Below are positions 25,344 to 33,816 of a stretch of DNA of 64,000 bases, one piece after another. Position numbers and translations under genes: made by a program. The notes below the pieces were generated by a model that did not search any database, was not told where the DNA came from, and saw nothing but the letters and a program-made list of their open reading frames with translations. Position 1 is the first letter of the stretch. Each line of letters begins with the position of its first letter. The stretch lies in assembly GCF_008035925.1 (NCBI RefSeq), contig NZ_CP036264.1:9057121-9121120 (forward strand), written 5' to 3'. This DNA is from Stieleria maiorica (GTDB taxonomy: Bacteria > Planctomycetota > Planctomycetia > Pirellulales > Pirellulaceae).

Positions 25344-25838
25344 ATGGCACTCAACGTGACCAGGGAGGTTCGGAAGATGGAGAAATGCTCCGTCCGCGAC
25401 CTTCGCAAACAGTACGCCGAAGTCTTCGGCGAAGCGACCAATGCGTCCAACAAAGATTGGCTGATTAAGCGTATCGCTTGGCGGATGCAATCGAACAAAG
25501 AAGGCGACATTTCCAAGCGGGCTCGGCAGCGAGCGTTGGAGATCGCATGCGATTCTGACGTACGCATGTCGCCTCCGCCGGAGATGCCCAAGCCGAAGCC
25601 TCCACCGGACCGAAAGTTGACGGAGGAATTCAGACCGTCGATCGACAAGCGTCTTCCGCCACCCGGAAACCTCATCACCCGCAAATACAAGGGAAAACTG
25701 CACATCTGCAAAGTTCGCCAAGACGGTTTTGAGTACGACGGCGAATTCTACAAGTCACTGACCGCAGTGGCGAAAGCGATCACCGGCCAGCACTGCAGCG
25801 GCTACGCATTCTTCAACATTCAAAAGGCGGACTCGTGA
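25344..25838 (+). CDS. DUF2924 protein, recombinase partner
   Basis: A 164-residue DUF2924 protein: SVRDLRKQYAEVFGEATNASNKDWLIKRIAWRMQSN at the N terminus is the family signature, with a proline-rich linker in the middle and GKLHICKVRQDGFEYDGEFYKSLTAVAKAITGQHCSGYAFF at the end, the usual C-terminal module. DUF2924 genes almost always precede a large serine recombinase, as here, with the stop overlapping the recombinase GTG. It probably acts as a directionality or DNA-binding cofactor; this is inference. Good ribosome site GAAGGAG. Confidence 0.85.
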   Translation: MALNVTREVRKMEKCSVRDLRKQYAEVFGEATNASNKDWLIKRIAWRMQSNKEGDISKRARQRALEIACDSDVRMSPPPEMPKPKPPPDRKLTEEFRPSIDKRLPPPGNLITRKYKGKLHICKVRQDGFEYDGEFYKSLTAVAKAITGQHCSGYAFFNIQKADS

Positions 25839-27400
25839 AAAAGACCGAAACCAAGAAAACGATCCACTGCGCGATCTACACGCGGAAATCGACTGACGAA
25901 GGACTCGACCAGGAGTTCAACTCGCTCGATGCCCAACGTGCGTCGGCCGAGAATTTCATTGCTAGTCAAGCAAGTGAAGGTTGGGTCGCACTGCCGGCTC
26001 AATACGACGACGGCGGTTTCACCGGCGGGAACATGGACCGGCCGGCGCTCAAGCAGTTGATGGCGGATATCGATAAGGGCAAGATCGACTGTGTGGTCGT
26101 CTACAAAGTCGACCGTCTCAGTCGGTCGTTGCTCGACTTCTCTCGCATGATGGACGAATTCGAGCAAAAGAAGGTGTCGTTCGTTTCGGTCACTCAGCAG
26201 TTCAACACGACCTGCAGCATGGGACGACTGACGCTGAATATCCTTCTCTCCTTTGCCCAGTTCGAACGCGAAATCATCTCGGAGCGAACGAGGGACAAGA
26301 TCGCCGCGGCACGTCGCCGAGGCAAGTGGTCGGGTGGGATGCCAGTGCTTGGCTACACGGTTCCGGAGGGCACGACCAAACTGGTGGTTGATCCATTGGA
26401 GGCCGAGCGTGTGCGAGCCATCTTCGATCTATACCTCGAACGCAAGTCATTGCTGGGAGTCGTCGCAGAACTGGATCGCCGCTGCTGGGTTGCCAAACAG
26501 TGGACAACGCGGAAGGGCACTCAGCGTGGAGGCCGGCCGTTCTGCAAGACGAGTTTGCATCGCCTGCTGACGAACGTGACCTACCTCGGGAAGCTGAGGT
26601 ACAAGGACGAGATCCACGAGGGCGAACACGATGCGATCGTCGACGAGGATGTCTGGAAGAAGGTGCAAGCCTTGATGAACCGCAACGGACGATCCGGCGG
26701 CGGCGAGGTGAAAAACAAGTTCGGCGCATTGCTACGCGGACTGCTTCGCTGCAAACCCTGCGATTGCACCATGATTCCTTCGCATTCGACGAAGCCAAGC
26801 GGCAAACGATATCGCTACTACGTCTGCGCCATGGCACAAAAACGAGGCTGGGCGAATTGTCCAACCAAGTCGGTGCCGGCCGGCGAGATCGAACGCTTCG
26901 TCGTCGACCAGATTCGTTGCATCGGCCGCGATTCGGACCTGGCTCGAAAAGTGATGGAACAAGCCGAAGTTGAATCGCGGACTCAAATTGCCGCGTTGGC
27001 CAATGAAGAACACCTGCTGCTAAAGAATCTCGGTCTCTGGCAAACGCAACTCGGTGAAGTTCTCCGCAAGCTGCCAGCGATGGGCGAGGATTCGGTGATG
27101 CTGGGGATTTTGGCTGATCTACAGGACCGAATCCGCGAAGGCGAAAAGCGACTCACTGCGATTCGGATTGAATCGGATCAACTTGCCCGATCCAAGGTCG
27201 ATCCAGATTCGGCAACCGAGACGTTAGCGCACTTCGATGATCTCTGGGAATCGCTTGTCCCCAGAGAACAAGCCGAATTGATTCAGATGCTGATCCAATC
27301 GATCGAGTACGACGGCGAGGCCGGAAAGATCTCGATCGCGTTTCATCCTTCAGGAATTGGAGTGATTGAACAACGGTTGCTTGCGGGGGCTGCCGAATGA
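25835..27400 (+). CDS. Large serine recombinase (probable integrase)
   Basis: A 521-residue serine recombinase. The resolvase catalytic domain starts CAIYTRKSTDEGLDQEFNSLDAQR (nucleophile Ser in RKS) and continues with VVYKVDRLSRSLLDFSRMM and LLSFAQFERE. A recombinase domain follows (GYTVPEG, RVRAIFDLYL), then a zinc ribbon (LLRCKPCDCTMIPS plus a second Cys pair near YYVCAM and WANCPTK) and a coiled-coil tail. These enzymes integrate and excise phages and islands at att sites. The GTG at 25835 overlaps the DUF2924 stop, and the stop overlaps the next gene's ATG; the three form one operon. It is the likely integrase of the prophage. Confidence 0.92.
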   Translation: MKKTETKKTIHCAIYTRKSTDEGLDQEFNSLDAQRASAENFIASQASEGWVALPAQYDDGGFTGGNMDRPALKQLMADIDKGKIDCVVVYKVDRLSRSLLDFSRMMDEFEQKKVSFVSVTQQFNTTCSMGRLTLNILLSFAQFEREIISERTRDKIAAARRRGKWSGGMPVLGYTVPEGTTKLVVDPLEAERVRAIFDLYLERKSLLGVVAELDRRCWVAKQWTTRKGTQRGGRPFCKTSLHRLLTNVTYLGKLRYKDEIHEGEHDAIVDEDVWKKVQALMNRNGRSGGGEVKNKFGALLRGLLRCKPCDCTMIPSHSTKPSGKRYRYYVCAMAQKRGWANCPTKSVPAGEIERFVVDQIRCIGRDSDLARKVMEQAEVESRTQIAALANEEHLLLKNLGLWQTQLGEVLRKLPAMGEDSVMLGILADLQDRIREGEKRLTAIRIESDQLARSKVDPDSATETLAHFDDLWESLVPREQAELIQMLIQSIEYDGEAGKISIAFHPSGIGVIEQRLLAGAAE

Positions 27401-27834
27401 ATTCGCCAATCATCTACGAAGCTGAGCTGACCTTTGAACGTCGTGGAGCCGGAGCGCGAAGAGTCGCAACGGGCGACAAGCCGGACGAAGACGAACTGCC
27501 AGTCGGACGTCTGATGAAAGTCACCAAGTTGATGGCATTGGCGATTCGGTTTGAGGAATTGATCGCCGACGGTGTTGTTACGGACTACGCCGAGCTCGCG
27601 CGGCTCAGCCTCGTCTCCCGAGCACGTGTGACGCAGATCATGAACCTGCGATTGCTCGCTCCAGACATCCAAGAAGCCATTCTGTTCGCCCCGGAAATTC
27701 GCAAGGGTCGCGATCCAATTTCCGTTCGCGACATGCAACCGATCGCTCTTACTGCAAACTGGAAACACCAGCGAGACATGTGGCGGGAACTTTCCTCTCG
27801 ACTGGGACCAAACGTGTCCACTGACTCCCAATAA
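27397..27834 (+). CDS. Helix-turn-helix protein co-transcribed with the recombinase
   Basis: A 145-residue protein with a ParB/KorB-like helix-turn-helix (DYAELARLSLVSRARVTQIMNLRLLAPDIQEAILF) in the middle. ATGA overlap with the recombinase gene means coupled translation. Proteins of this type follow large serine recombinases in many elements and may steer integration or excision. The last codons contain one copy of a 16-bp repeat (27806-27821) that recurs at the end of the following gene. Confidence 0.75.
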   Translation: MNSPIIYEAELTFERRGAGARRVATGDKPDEDELPVGRLMKVTKLMALAIRFEELIADGVVTDYAELARLSLVSRARVTQIMNLRLLAPDIQEAILFAPEIRKGRDPISVRDMQPIALTANWKHQRDMWRELSSRLGPNVSTDSQ

Positions 27835-27918
27835 TCGCCGGCATCGCTGCTTTCGTTAATGCCAGCAATCTCGATTGCCGGCTGAAGATCGTTTCCCGCT
27901 TCCAGGATGGAGTGACAG

Positions 27919-28263
27919 ATGACCCCGCAAACTTTTGGTGCCCAAATCCGCATTCGCCGCCTTGAGAAACACCTCGAACTGGCCCAACTCGCCGAGCAAC
28001 TTTGGATTTCGCCGCAGCACCTGGCCTCGTTAGAACATTGTGAGTTCGAGGAGGGCGATGACGACCTGATTGAGAAGCTGGACGACATTCTCGATTCCCC
28101 TCCGTGGGATCGCTTGGCCTTCGATGGCTTCCGACAACTTTTCCCCGAACGATCAACGCCTGAGGATCTAGCGTTCGTCGCTGCACTCGGAACTTCATCC
28201 AAGAATTCACCGCTTTTCTTTTCGCCGCGTGACCAAACGTGTCCACCCCTATCGCAATGCTAG
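27919..28263 (+). CDS. XRE-type helix-turn-helix regulator
   Basis: A 114-residue protein whose first 60 residues form a Cro/C1-type helix-turn-helix (FGAQIRIRRLEKHLELAQLAEQLWISPQHLASLEHCEF). The remainder (EEGDDDLIEKLDDILDS...) is acidic and unrecognised. It is a candidate lysogeny or element regulator given its place after the integrase operon. The 16-bp sequence GACCAAACGTGTCCAC near its 3' end (28231-28246) also occurs 90 bp upstream of its start. Confidence 0.7.
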   Translation: MTPQTFGAQIRIRRLEKHLELAQLAEQLWISPQHLASLEHCEFEEGDDDLIEKLDDILDSPPWDRLAFDGFRQLFPERSTPEDLAFVAALGTSSKNSPLFFSPRDQTCPPLSQC

Positions 28264-28479
28264 CAACTCCGGCGACGGGGCTGGGTGAATCGGTAGGACG
28301 CCCAAACGGATCGCTCGAACAGCAGGCCACGGACGAGCGGAACGGAGACCAAATTGGAACGGTGGTGGAATCCGCCATCGCCTAGCCCCGTCGCACTTTC
28401 AATCAGCCATTCGGAATGGAACTGACCATTTTCCCCATGGACGCTTTATGACCTGTTCGTGATCCGCTTTGGACAATCG

Positions 28480-29685
28480 ATGCACACGCTCAACTATCAA
28501 CGATTTACCAACTTGCCATTCTTGCTATCGATCAAACCACAACGGCTTCGGGAATTCCTGGAGCCGTTTCGTGATTACCTTTCCGAGAAGCAATTGCATC
28601 CAGACCAGAACGCTCTTCCCCACAAGGATTACGTGCAGAAGCTCTCGGAAGTGTTTGCTTCTCCGGAAGCAGATACGCCATCGCCCCTTCTGGATGCTCT
28701 GCATATCGTCAACGGCTTGACGGGCCGCGCTACGGTCGATTTGTTGTTCGATCAAATCGACGGACTGATCGACACGTTTCAAAACGAAGACGATCCATTC
28801 CCCGGGGACGTGGCCATCGAAGCGTTTCTCCGCGATCGTGATCGAGCGGAACGAATGCTCAGCCACCATTCCGCGCAATCCCGACGAGCGTTCACTTCGT
28901 TTCAGTCGCAGTCGTCATCGCCGCCAAAACTTATGGCCGATCTCGCGATGGGAACTCGTGCCTTGACCCGAGACCTCGACCAATGGTTCTATCGACGCGG
29001 TTGCGGCCGAGGAGCGTCAGCGCAGTGCAACCAGAACGATGGTTCGCTGTATGTCTTAGTGAGTCATGGCACGCCGATGCGTCGGTTGGACGTGCTCGAA
29101 CAGGGATTGCCGGATTCGCTCATTTGTCGGCCGCTGAAGCATGACGTTGCTGTGTTCGACAAATTGATTGGCGAGCTCCGAATCAATGCAGAAACAATTC
29201 CGCAACGCGAGATTTATCGGCGTTTGATCGGCAAGCATTTATTCGGCAACGAAGAGATGTTTCCTCCAGGTGAGAAATTCACTCTGGGTCCGCTTCTGGA
29301 ATACGGCGAGGCCTCACTGTCAGTCGCGATGATCGAAGAGCTGACGAGTGTTGAATGTCATTCGGTCAAGATGTTACTGCCGGGGCACAAACCCGAAGAG
29401 CTGACCTCGCGACGGCAAGATGTATTGGAAGTCTTGGAGCAAAGAATGAAATGGCTCGCTAGGCAAGGCTACGAGGACATTCGTTTGACAGAAGCGAAGT
29501 TCAATTTGTTGTTCGCATCCAGTCGGCGATCTCGAGTCGTGACGATCAAACCTCCCAATGTGGCAATCTACAGTCGCGATGGCGATAGCGAAATCGTTGA
29601 ACGATTCCTTCGCGACCGAGGCTTTATCACCGAGCAAGACTGGCAGCCCTATGCGATCGATGGAGCCGTTCTGGCGGGCAGCTAG
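28480..29685 (+). CDS. Unrecognised protein, first of a pair
   Basis: A 401-residue protein (a GTG at 28459 would add seven residues). No domain is recognised. Visible features: VQKLSEVFASPEADTPSPLLDALHIVNGL near residue 55 and DQIDGLIDTFQNEDDPFPGDVAIEAFLRDRDRAERML; it is soluble and rich in charged helices. The stop overlaps the next gene by tens of bases, so the two are co-expressed. It lies between the integrase operon and the sigma gene and is probably a conserved cargo pair of planctomycete elements. Confidence 0.65.
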   Translation: MHTLNYQRFTNLPFLLSIKPQRLREFLEPFRDYLSEKQLHPDQNALPHKDYVQKLSEVFASPEADTPSPLLDALHIVNGLTGRATVDLLFDQIDGLIDTFQNEDDPFPGDVAIEAFLRDRDRAERMLSHHSAQSRRAFTSFQSQSSSPPKLMADLAMGTRALTRDLDQWFYRRGCGRGASAQCNQNDGSLYVLVSHGTPMRRLDVLEQGLPDSLICRPLKHDVAVFDKLIGELRINAETIPQREIYRRLIGKHLFGNEEMFPPGEKFTLGPLLEYGEASLSVAMIEELTSVECHSVKMLLPGHKPEELTSRRQDVLEVLEQRMKWLARQGYEDIRLTEAKFNLLFASSRRSRVVTIKPPNVAIYSRDGDSEIVERFLRDRGFITEQDWQPYAIDGAVLAGS

Positions 29686-30682
29686 GCGTTGTCGAAACGG
29701 GACGACGCTTGCTCATTGGCGTCAAATGCTCGGCGACGAGTTGCCATTCTTCGAGCATCTCTTGTTGGCGACGGACCAGCTCGGCAGCCATATCCCGAGT
29801 CCAACCTGCGGATGGACTTGGTGGGAGGTCGAGGTCTGCGATCAGCAGTCCATCTACGCAACGAACAAAGCGACGATGGAAACCCAAACGTTGCCTCGAC
29901 GCGACGCCGTCGTCTTTCGTGTCAATATTCCGCTGATCTTTCGCAGTATCTGCCGGGCGGCCGACTGGCAATGGGACTATCACGAGGTTCGAGCGGCCGA
30001 AGGGCTATCTCGGATCGCGATCGATTCACTCTCGCCAAGTGTCCAGCTTTCAATCTTCTATGCGAGCAGTGGCTTGGACGCTTCGCTGGCTTATCTCGCA
30101 GCTGTCAGCAATAAACCATGCGTCATCTTTCGAAGCAGCGGTGGGGATCTCGATGCAAACTCGCAATTGATGCTGCAACGGATGCAATCGATTGAATTCG
30201 CGTTGCCGCTATGCACCGAACTCGACGATCGAGGCATCGTCGCGCTCAACGATTCCGCGCTGCAGCGTTTAACGGACTTCCGCCGACAACACAGTCCGCC
30301 ACCGGAACCCAACCCGCAAAACAGAGGTCTCGACGTTCCGGCTGGAACAACCTGGAACTCAGTCCAGATTCGCTTCATCGATTACGAGACCATTCGCGTT
30401 AGCGTGCCAGGCTCGTCCGGCATCATTCACTACACACAACTTGGAATGGCAAACAGTCGTAACGCCAAACCCGTTAAGCAGTGGCAATTGCTCCGCACCT
30501 ACGCCGACAACCACGGGGTCTTAACTTGGCGAGACAGCGGCGCCGCTCAGAATGTCAAAAAGCAAACGCAGGAGCTCAACAAAAAGCTAATCGCATGGCT
30601 GGGCATTGAGGGGACGCCAATCGAATACGACAGATCCATCAAGGGATACCGCACCGTCTTCGGGATCAATACAGACGGTTAG
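29651..30682 (+). CDS. Unrecognised protein, second of a pair
   Basis: A 343-residue protein starting at ATG 29651 (ATG at 29660 also possible), overlapping the previous gene by 35 bp. No family recognised. Aromatic block GWTWWEVEVCDQQSIY near residue 50; a helical middle; the C-terminal 110 residues (FIDYETIRVSVPGSSGIIHYTQLGM ... WQLLRTYADNHGVLTWRDSG ... NKKLIAWLGIEGTPIEYDR) look like a winged-helix DNA-binding module with a response-regulator-like C-terminal hairpin (IKGYRTVF). Possibly a regulator acting on the palindromic boxes just downstream; this is inference. Confidence 0.6.
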   Translation: MRSMEPFWRAARRCRNGTTLAHWRQMLGDELPFFEHLLLATDQLGSHIPSPTCGWTWWEVEVCDQQSIYATNKATMETQTLPRRDAVVFRVNIPLIFRSICRAADWQWDYHEVRAAEGLSRIAIDSLSPSVQLSIFYASSGLDASLAYLAAVSNKPCVIFRSSGGDLDANSQLMLQRMQSIEFALPLCTELDDRGIVALNDSALQRLTDFRRQHSPPPEPNPQNRGLDVPAGTTWNSVQIRFIDYETIRVSVPGSSGIIHYTQLGMANSRNAKPVKQWQLLRTYADNHGVLTWRDSGAAQNVKKQTQELNKKLIAWLGIEGTPIEYDRSIKGYRTVFGINTDG

Positions 30683-30687
30683 TGATC

Positions 30688-30820
30688 GTGAAATTTCGCC
30701 GATACGAATTCGAAAACTCGGAGAAAAATCGAGTTTCATTTTCTTCGGCGATTCGTTTTCAACTCAACGATTGTTCATCGTACTCAGAGCGAAATTTCAG
30801 GCGGCCTGCGAAATTTCGCC
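30688..30820. promoter_or_regulatory. Three GCGAAATTTCGC-type palindromic boxes
   Basis: Copies at 30688-30700 (GTGAAATTTCGCC), 30789-30801 (GCGAAATTTCAGG) and 30808-30820 (GCGAAATTTCGCC). The last is a perfect 12-bp palindrome. They sit in the 260-bp gap upstream of the 108-residue protein and sigma genes and look like operators. The regulator is not identified. Confidence 0.5.
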
Positions 30821-30942
30821 AGTAAGGGACGACAGGCTCAGTTGATTCAAACATCGACGCAACATCGGACATGATCCGGGTGAGCCAACCCATCTGGCCT
30901 GTCGTTGGTCGCCGCGGATCCATCCGTTAAGGAGATCCCACG

Positions 30943-31269
30943 ATGGAACTCGTTCACAAATCGTCCCTTTCGCTCCAACGCCAACTTCTGGTCGAAACGC
31001 TTCAGCGAATCAATTTTGGTCGGCTAGAGCACATCCGATTTCGCAGCGGCCAACCAGAACTGCATGACGAGTCCAAGATCGTCCGCGAACACAAGTTTTT
31101 GGCGGAGAACGGTCCACGACCAGAATCGGACAAGTCCGACTTCACGCTGAAGCGTCCGCTTGTCGAGCTGTTCCAGTACTTCGATCAACGGGGCGACGGC
31201 GAAATCGATGTCCTCGAGGTGAAACACGGCTTGCCGTTTCGCATGATTGTCGTCGAACCGGCGGCTTAA
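30943..31269 (+). CDS. Small unrecognised protein upstream of the sigma gene
   Basis: A 108-residue soluble protein with a good ribosome site (AAGGAGATC before the ATG). It starts MELVHKSSLSLQRQLLVETLQRINFGRL and ends in a beta-type tail GEIDVLEVKHGLPFRMIVVE. No family recognised. A terminator-like hairpin separates it from the sigma gene. Confidence 0.6.
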   Translation: MELVHKSSLSLQRQLLVETLQRINFGRLEHIRFRSGQPELHDESKIVREHKFLAENGPRPESDKSDFTLKRPLVELFQYFDQRGDGEIDVLEVKHGLPFRMIVVEPAA

Positions 31270-31330
31270 CTCAGACCTCAATTCCAACCGTTCTTACAAC
31301 ACTTACCTGACATTCTGCCGGCCGCAAAGC

Positions 31331-31388
31331 GGAGGCGATTGTGGGCGACACCAATCCAAATTGGTGCGACGCAATTGCCTCCGTTTTT
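31331..31388 (+). terminator. Terminator/attenuator before the element sigma gene
   Basis: Outer stem GGAGGCGATTG (31331-31341) with CAATTGCCTCC (31372-31382), inner stem CACCAAT/ATTGGTG, then GTTTTTC. It lies 60 bp before the sigma-factor GTG and so could end the upstream transcript or attenuate sigma expression. Confidence 0.65.
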
Positions 31389-31447
31389 CGTTGGCAGCAT
31401 CGTTTGGTCGCCCACGCCTCGGCTTGTCTCCGGCAAGGAGATATTCC

Positions 31448-32062
31448 GTGACTCAATCCATTTCAAACTTCAATCCGTTCGAAGACACATTCACACGCAG
31501 GCTGGTCCAACGCAAAGCCAATCAATTGATCGGCAAGTATGGCTACACCGAGATCGACCGCGACGATCTTCAGCAGAACATGTACCTGCGAGTGCTTCAG
31601 AGCCTGCGGTCATACGATCCCAATGAAGGTCACCAAAACAAGTTCATCACCGCGGTGGTCGAGCGATACGTGGCGAACATCGTTCGCGATCGCTGTGCCG
31701 AGAAGCGATGTGACGCAGACACCGTGTTACTAAGCACGCCGTTGTCCGAAGCTGACGGCGAGTCGATCCGCGTCACTCACACACTCTCCGGTTCTTCCAA
31801 TGATCGTCACACCGGTCGATCGCGACGCTCGGATACCGAAATCTCGCAGTTGCGATTGGACATCCAGGCGGTCATCGATGAATTGCCGACCGACTGGCAA
31901 CAAATCGTCGAACTACGCAAATCATTTTCGATTACCGAGATCGCGGAACAGATAGGCGTCGCACGAACGACGATTTCTGCGCGTTTCCAGAAGATTCGGG
32001 AGCGTTTCGCAGAGGCTGGTCTGGCCGATTATTTCCAAGCCACTTCGTCGGCTCGAACGTGA
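31448..32062 (+). CDS. Element-encoded sigma-70 family (ECF-like) sigma factor
   Basis: A 204-residue sigma factor from the GTG at 31448 (AAGGAGATATTCC before it). Region 2: IDRDDLQQNMYLRVLQSLRSYDPNEGHQNKFITAVVERYVANIVRDRCAEK. Region 4 with helix-turn-helix: LPTDWQQIVELRKSFSITEIAEQIGVARTTISARFQKIRERF. A sigma gene inside an integrated element suggests it switches on element promoters; candidates are the repeats at 24620, 32045 and 53141 or the 20-bp repeat in front of the 42-46.6 kb genes. It is immediately followed by the replication module. Confidence 0.85.
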   Translation: MTQSISNFNPFEDTFTRRLVQRKANQLIGKYGYTEIDRDDLQQNMYLRVLQSLRSYDPNEGHQNKFITAVVERYVANIVRDRCAEKRCDADTVLLSTPLSEADGESIRVTHTLSGSSNDRHTGRSRRSDTEISQLRLDIQAVIDELPTDWQQIVELRKSFSITEIAEQIGVARTTISARFQKIRERFAEAGLADYFQATSSART

Positions 32063-32073
32063 ACCGGGTAGGT
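32045..32073 (+). promoter_or_regulatory. TCGTCGGC-N9-AACCGGGTAGGT element, copy 2
   Basis: Overlaps the last codons of the sigma gene and precedes the replication operon by 70 bp. 27 of 30 bases match the copy at 24620. Confidence 0.5.
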
Positions 32074-32142
32074 CTATTCCCGGCGGCGGCTCGGTGTCCG
32101 TGTCGACCGGCAATAAGCAGCACACATTCACTAGGAGCCTAT

Positions 32143-32373
32143 ATGCCGGAACAGGCACTCGACATCGATCGCCGCGTCCGTCTTTCGATTGCGGTCGGTC
32201 GGTACGTTCGGTCAGCCAACCGTTTCAATGAGGTTTCGCGTGAATTCACTGAAGCATGCGACTCGCTGCGGAAACAGCTCGGACCTAGTCAACGGTTCGT
32301 CACGCAAGCCGACTTCAAGCACTACCTCGTGTCCAGTGATCGCGCAGGCAACCTTAACGTCGAAACCATCTAA
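32143..32373 (+). CDS. Small protein heading the replication operon
   Basis: A 76-residue protein starting MPEQALDIDRRVRLSIAVGRYV, helical and charged; no family recognised. It follows the repeat at 32045-32073 and an AGGAGCC ribosome site, and lies 48 bp before the Sak4-like ATPase gene, so it is probably the first gene of the replication transcript. Confidence 0.55.
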   Translation: MPEQALDIDRRVRLSIAVGRYVRSANRFNEVSREFTEACDSLRKQLGPSQRFVTQADFKHYLVSSDRAGNLNVETI

Positions 32374-32421
32374 TCTCTCTAAACATCCACTCACCCACTT
32401 GTCCAAGGAGTCCTCCAACCA

Positions 32422-33180
32422 GTGACCAACTTACTCGAAACCATCCAATCCGGCCGGCAAGCCAAACCGCCTCGTGTTTTGCTCTACGGCGTCGAAGGGA
32501 TCGGCAAATCAACCTTCGGCAGCCAAGCCCCCAAGCCCATCTTCATTCAAACCGAAGACGGGCTGGATGAGATCGAATGCGATCGATTTCCCTTGGCCAC
32601 CAGGTTCGACGATGTGATCGCAGCGTTGAAATCGCTCGTCAGCGAAAAGCACGATTACGAAACCGTCGTGATCGATTCGCTTGATTGGCTCGAACGACTC
32701 GTCTGGGACAAGCTCTGCCAGCAGTATGGCGTCGAATCGATCGAGAAGGTCGATGGCGGATACGCACGAGGCTACACCCACGCGCTGACGCTTTGGCGTG
32801 AAGTTCTCGACTTACTGAACGTACTTCGTTCTCGCGGGATGGTGATCGTGCTGATCGCCCACTCCAAGGTCGAGCGATTCGAGGATCCGGAAAGTCCCCC
32901 CTACGACCGCTATTCGCCGCGCCTACACAAACACGCCGCGGCCCTCATCAAGGAATGGTGCGACGCCGTCTTGTTTGCGACACGCAAGATGCGAACTCAA
33001 ACGGAAGAAGCCGGTTTCAATCGCAAACGCACGGTGGCTCACGCGATCGGTAAGGACGGTGGCGAGCGAGTGATGCGTGCCTATGGTTCGCCGAGCTGCG
33101 TCGCCAAAAACCGCTACGGCATCTCCGAGGAACTCTCCCTTTCCTGGCCCGCGTTCATGTCTGCCATGACCGCCAACTGA
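32422..33180 (+). CDS. Sak4-like RecA-type ATPase (phage recombinase)
   Basis: A 252-residue P-loop ATPase from a GTG with AAGGAG ahead. Walker A GVEGIGKST at about residue 26, the AAA_24/Sak4 sequence PIFIQTEDGLDEIECDRF, Walker B-like YETVVIDSLDWLERLVWDKL, and MVIVLIAHSKVERFEDPESPPYDRYSPRLHKHAAALIKEW, all typical of Sak4 phage single-strand annealing or RecA-like proteins. It works with the ssDNA-binding protein encoded next in phage recombination and replication. Confidence 0.85.
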   Translation: MTNLLETIQSGRQAKPPRVLLYGVEGIGKSTFGSQAPKPIFIQTEDGLDEIECDRFPLATRFDDVIAALKSLVSEKHDYETVVIDSLDWLERLVWDKLCQQYGVESIEKVDGGYARGYTHALTLWREVLDLLNVLRSRGMVIVLIAHSKVERFEDPESPPYDRYSPRLHKHAAALIKEWCDAVLFATRKMRTQTEEAGFNRKRTVAHAIGKDGGERVMRAYGSPSCVAKNRYGISEELSLSWPAFMSAMTAN

Positions 33181-33229
33181 ACCAAGTCCCAGTCTCGATC
33201 TTCCCTTCCACTCAACCAAGGACCTAACC

Positions 33230-33712
33230 ATGGCAAACCTCCAAGGCTTTGATGCCAACACCGTCGAACCCGCCGATGATCTCGAACCGATCCCCGCAGG
33301 CAAGTACGTCGCCGTCGTCACCGATAGCGAAGTGAAGCCGACCAAATCGGGGACGGGATCGTATCTTCAGCTCACCTTCCAGATCATCGAAGGCGAATAC
33401 GCCAATCGGCTGCTGTGGGTGCGACTCAATCTCGACAATCCCAATGGAACGGCCGTCGAGATTGCTCGGCGAGAACTGTCTTCGATCTGTCGCGCCGTTG
33501 GCGTGCTGACTCCGAATGATTCCACCGACCTCCACAACCTTCCTTGTTTCATTCACGTTCGTGTCAAACGCCGATCGGATACCGGCGAAATGCAGAACGA
33601 AGTGAAGGGGTATTCGCGGCGCGACGCCTCTGCTCAGCCGGTTGCGGCGAGCCAAGTCGCCTCTTCAACGCCGGATGCTACCGGTGCCGATGCCCCGCCT
33701 TGGAAACGATAG
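33230..33712 (+). CDS. DUF669 single-stranded DNA-binding-like protein
   Basis: A 160-residue DUF669 protein: IPAGKYVAVVTDSEVKPTKSGTGSYLQLTFQIIEGEYANRLLWVRLNLDNPN is the family core with an OB-like fold, and the C terminus (DAPPWKR) resembles the acidic/aromatic tip of phage SSBs. It follows the Sak4-like gene, the usual pairing in phages, and probably coats ssDNA for annealing. Confidence 0.85.
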   Translation: MANLQGFDANTVEPADDLEPIPAGKYVAVVTDSEVKPTKSGTGSYLQLTFQIIEGEYANRLLWVRLNLDNPNGTAVEIARRELSSICRAVGVLTPNDSTDLHNLPCFIHVRVKRRSDTGEMQNEVKGYSRRDASAQPVAASQVASSTPDATGADAPPWKR

Positions 33713-33816
33713 CCGCGGCTTCTCTTGAAATCGTTCCAAGGCAATCAGACGCCCGGCTGGCAAGGGAATGCCGGCTGGGCGTTTTCTTTTTGAAGACGCG
33801 GAAAAACCACGAAGCA

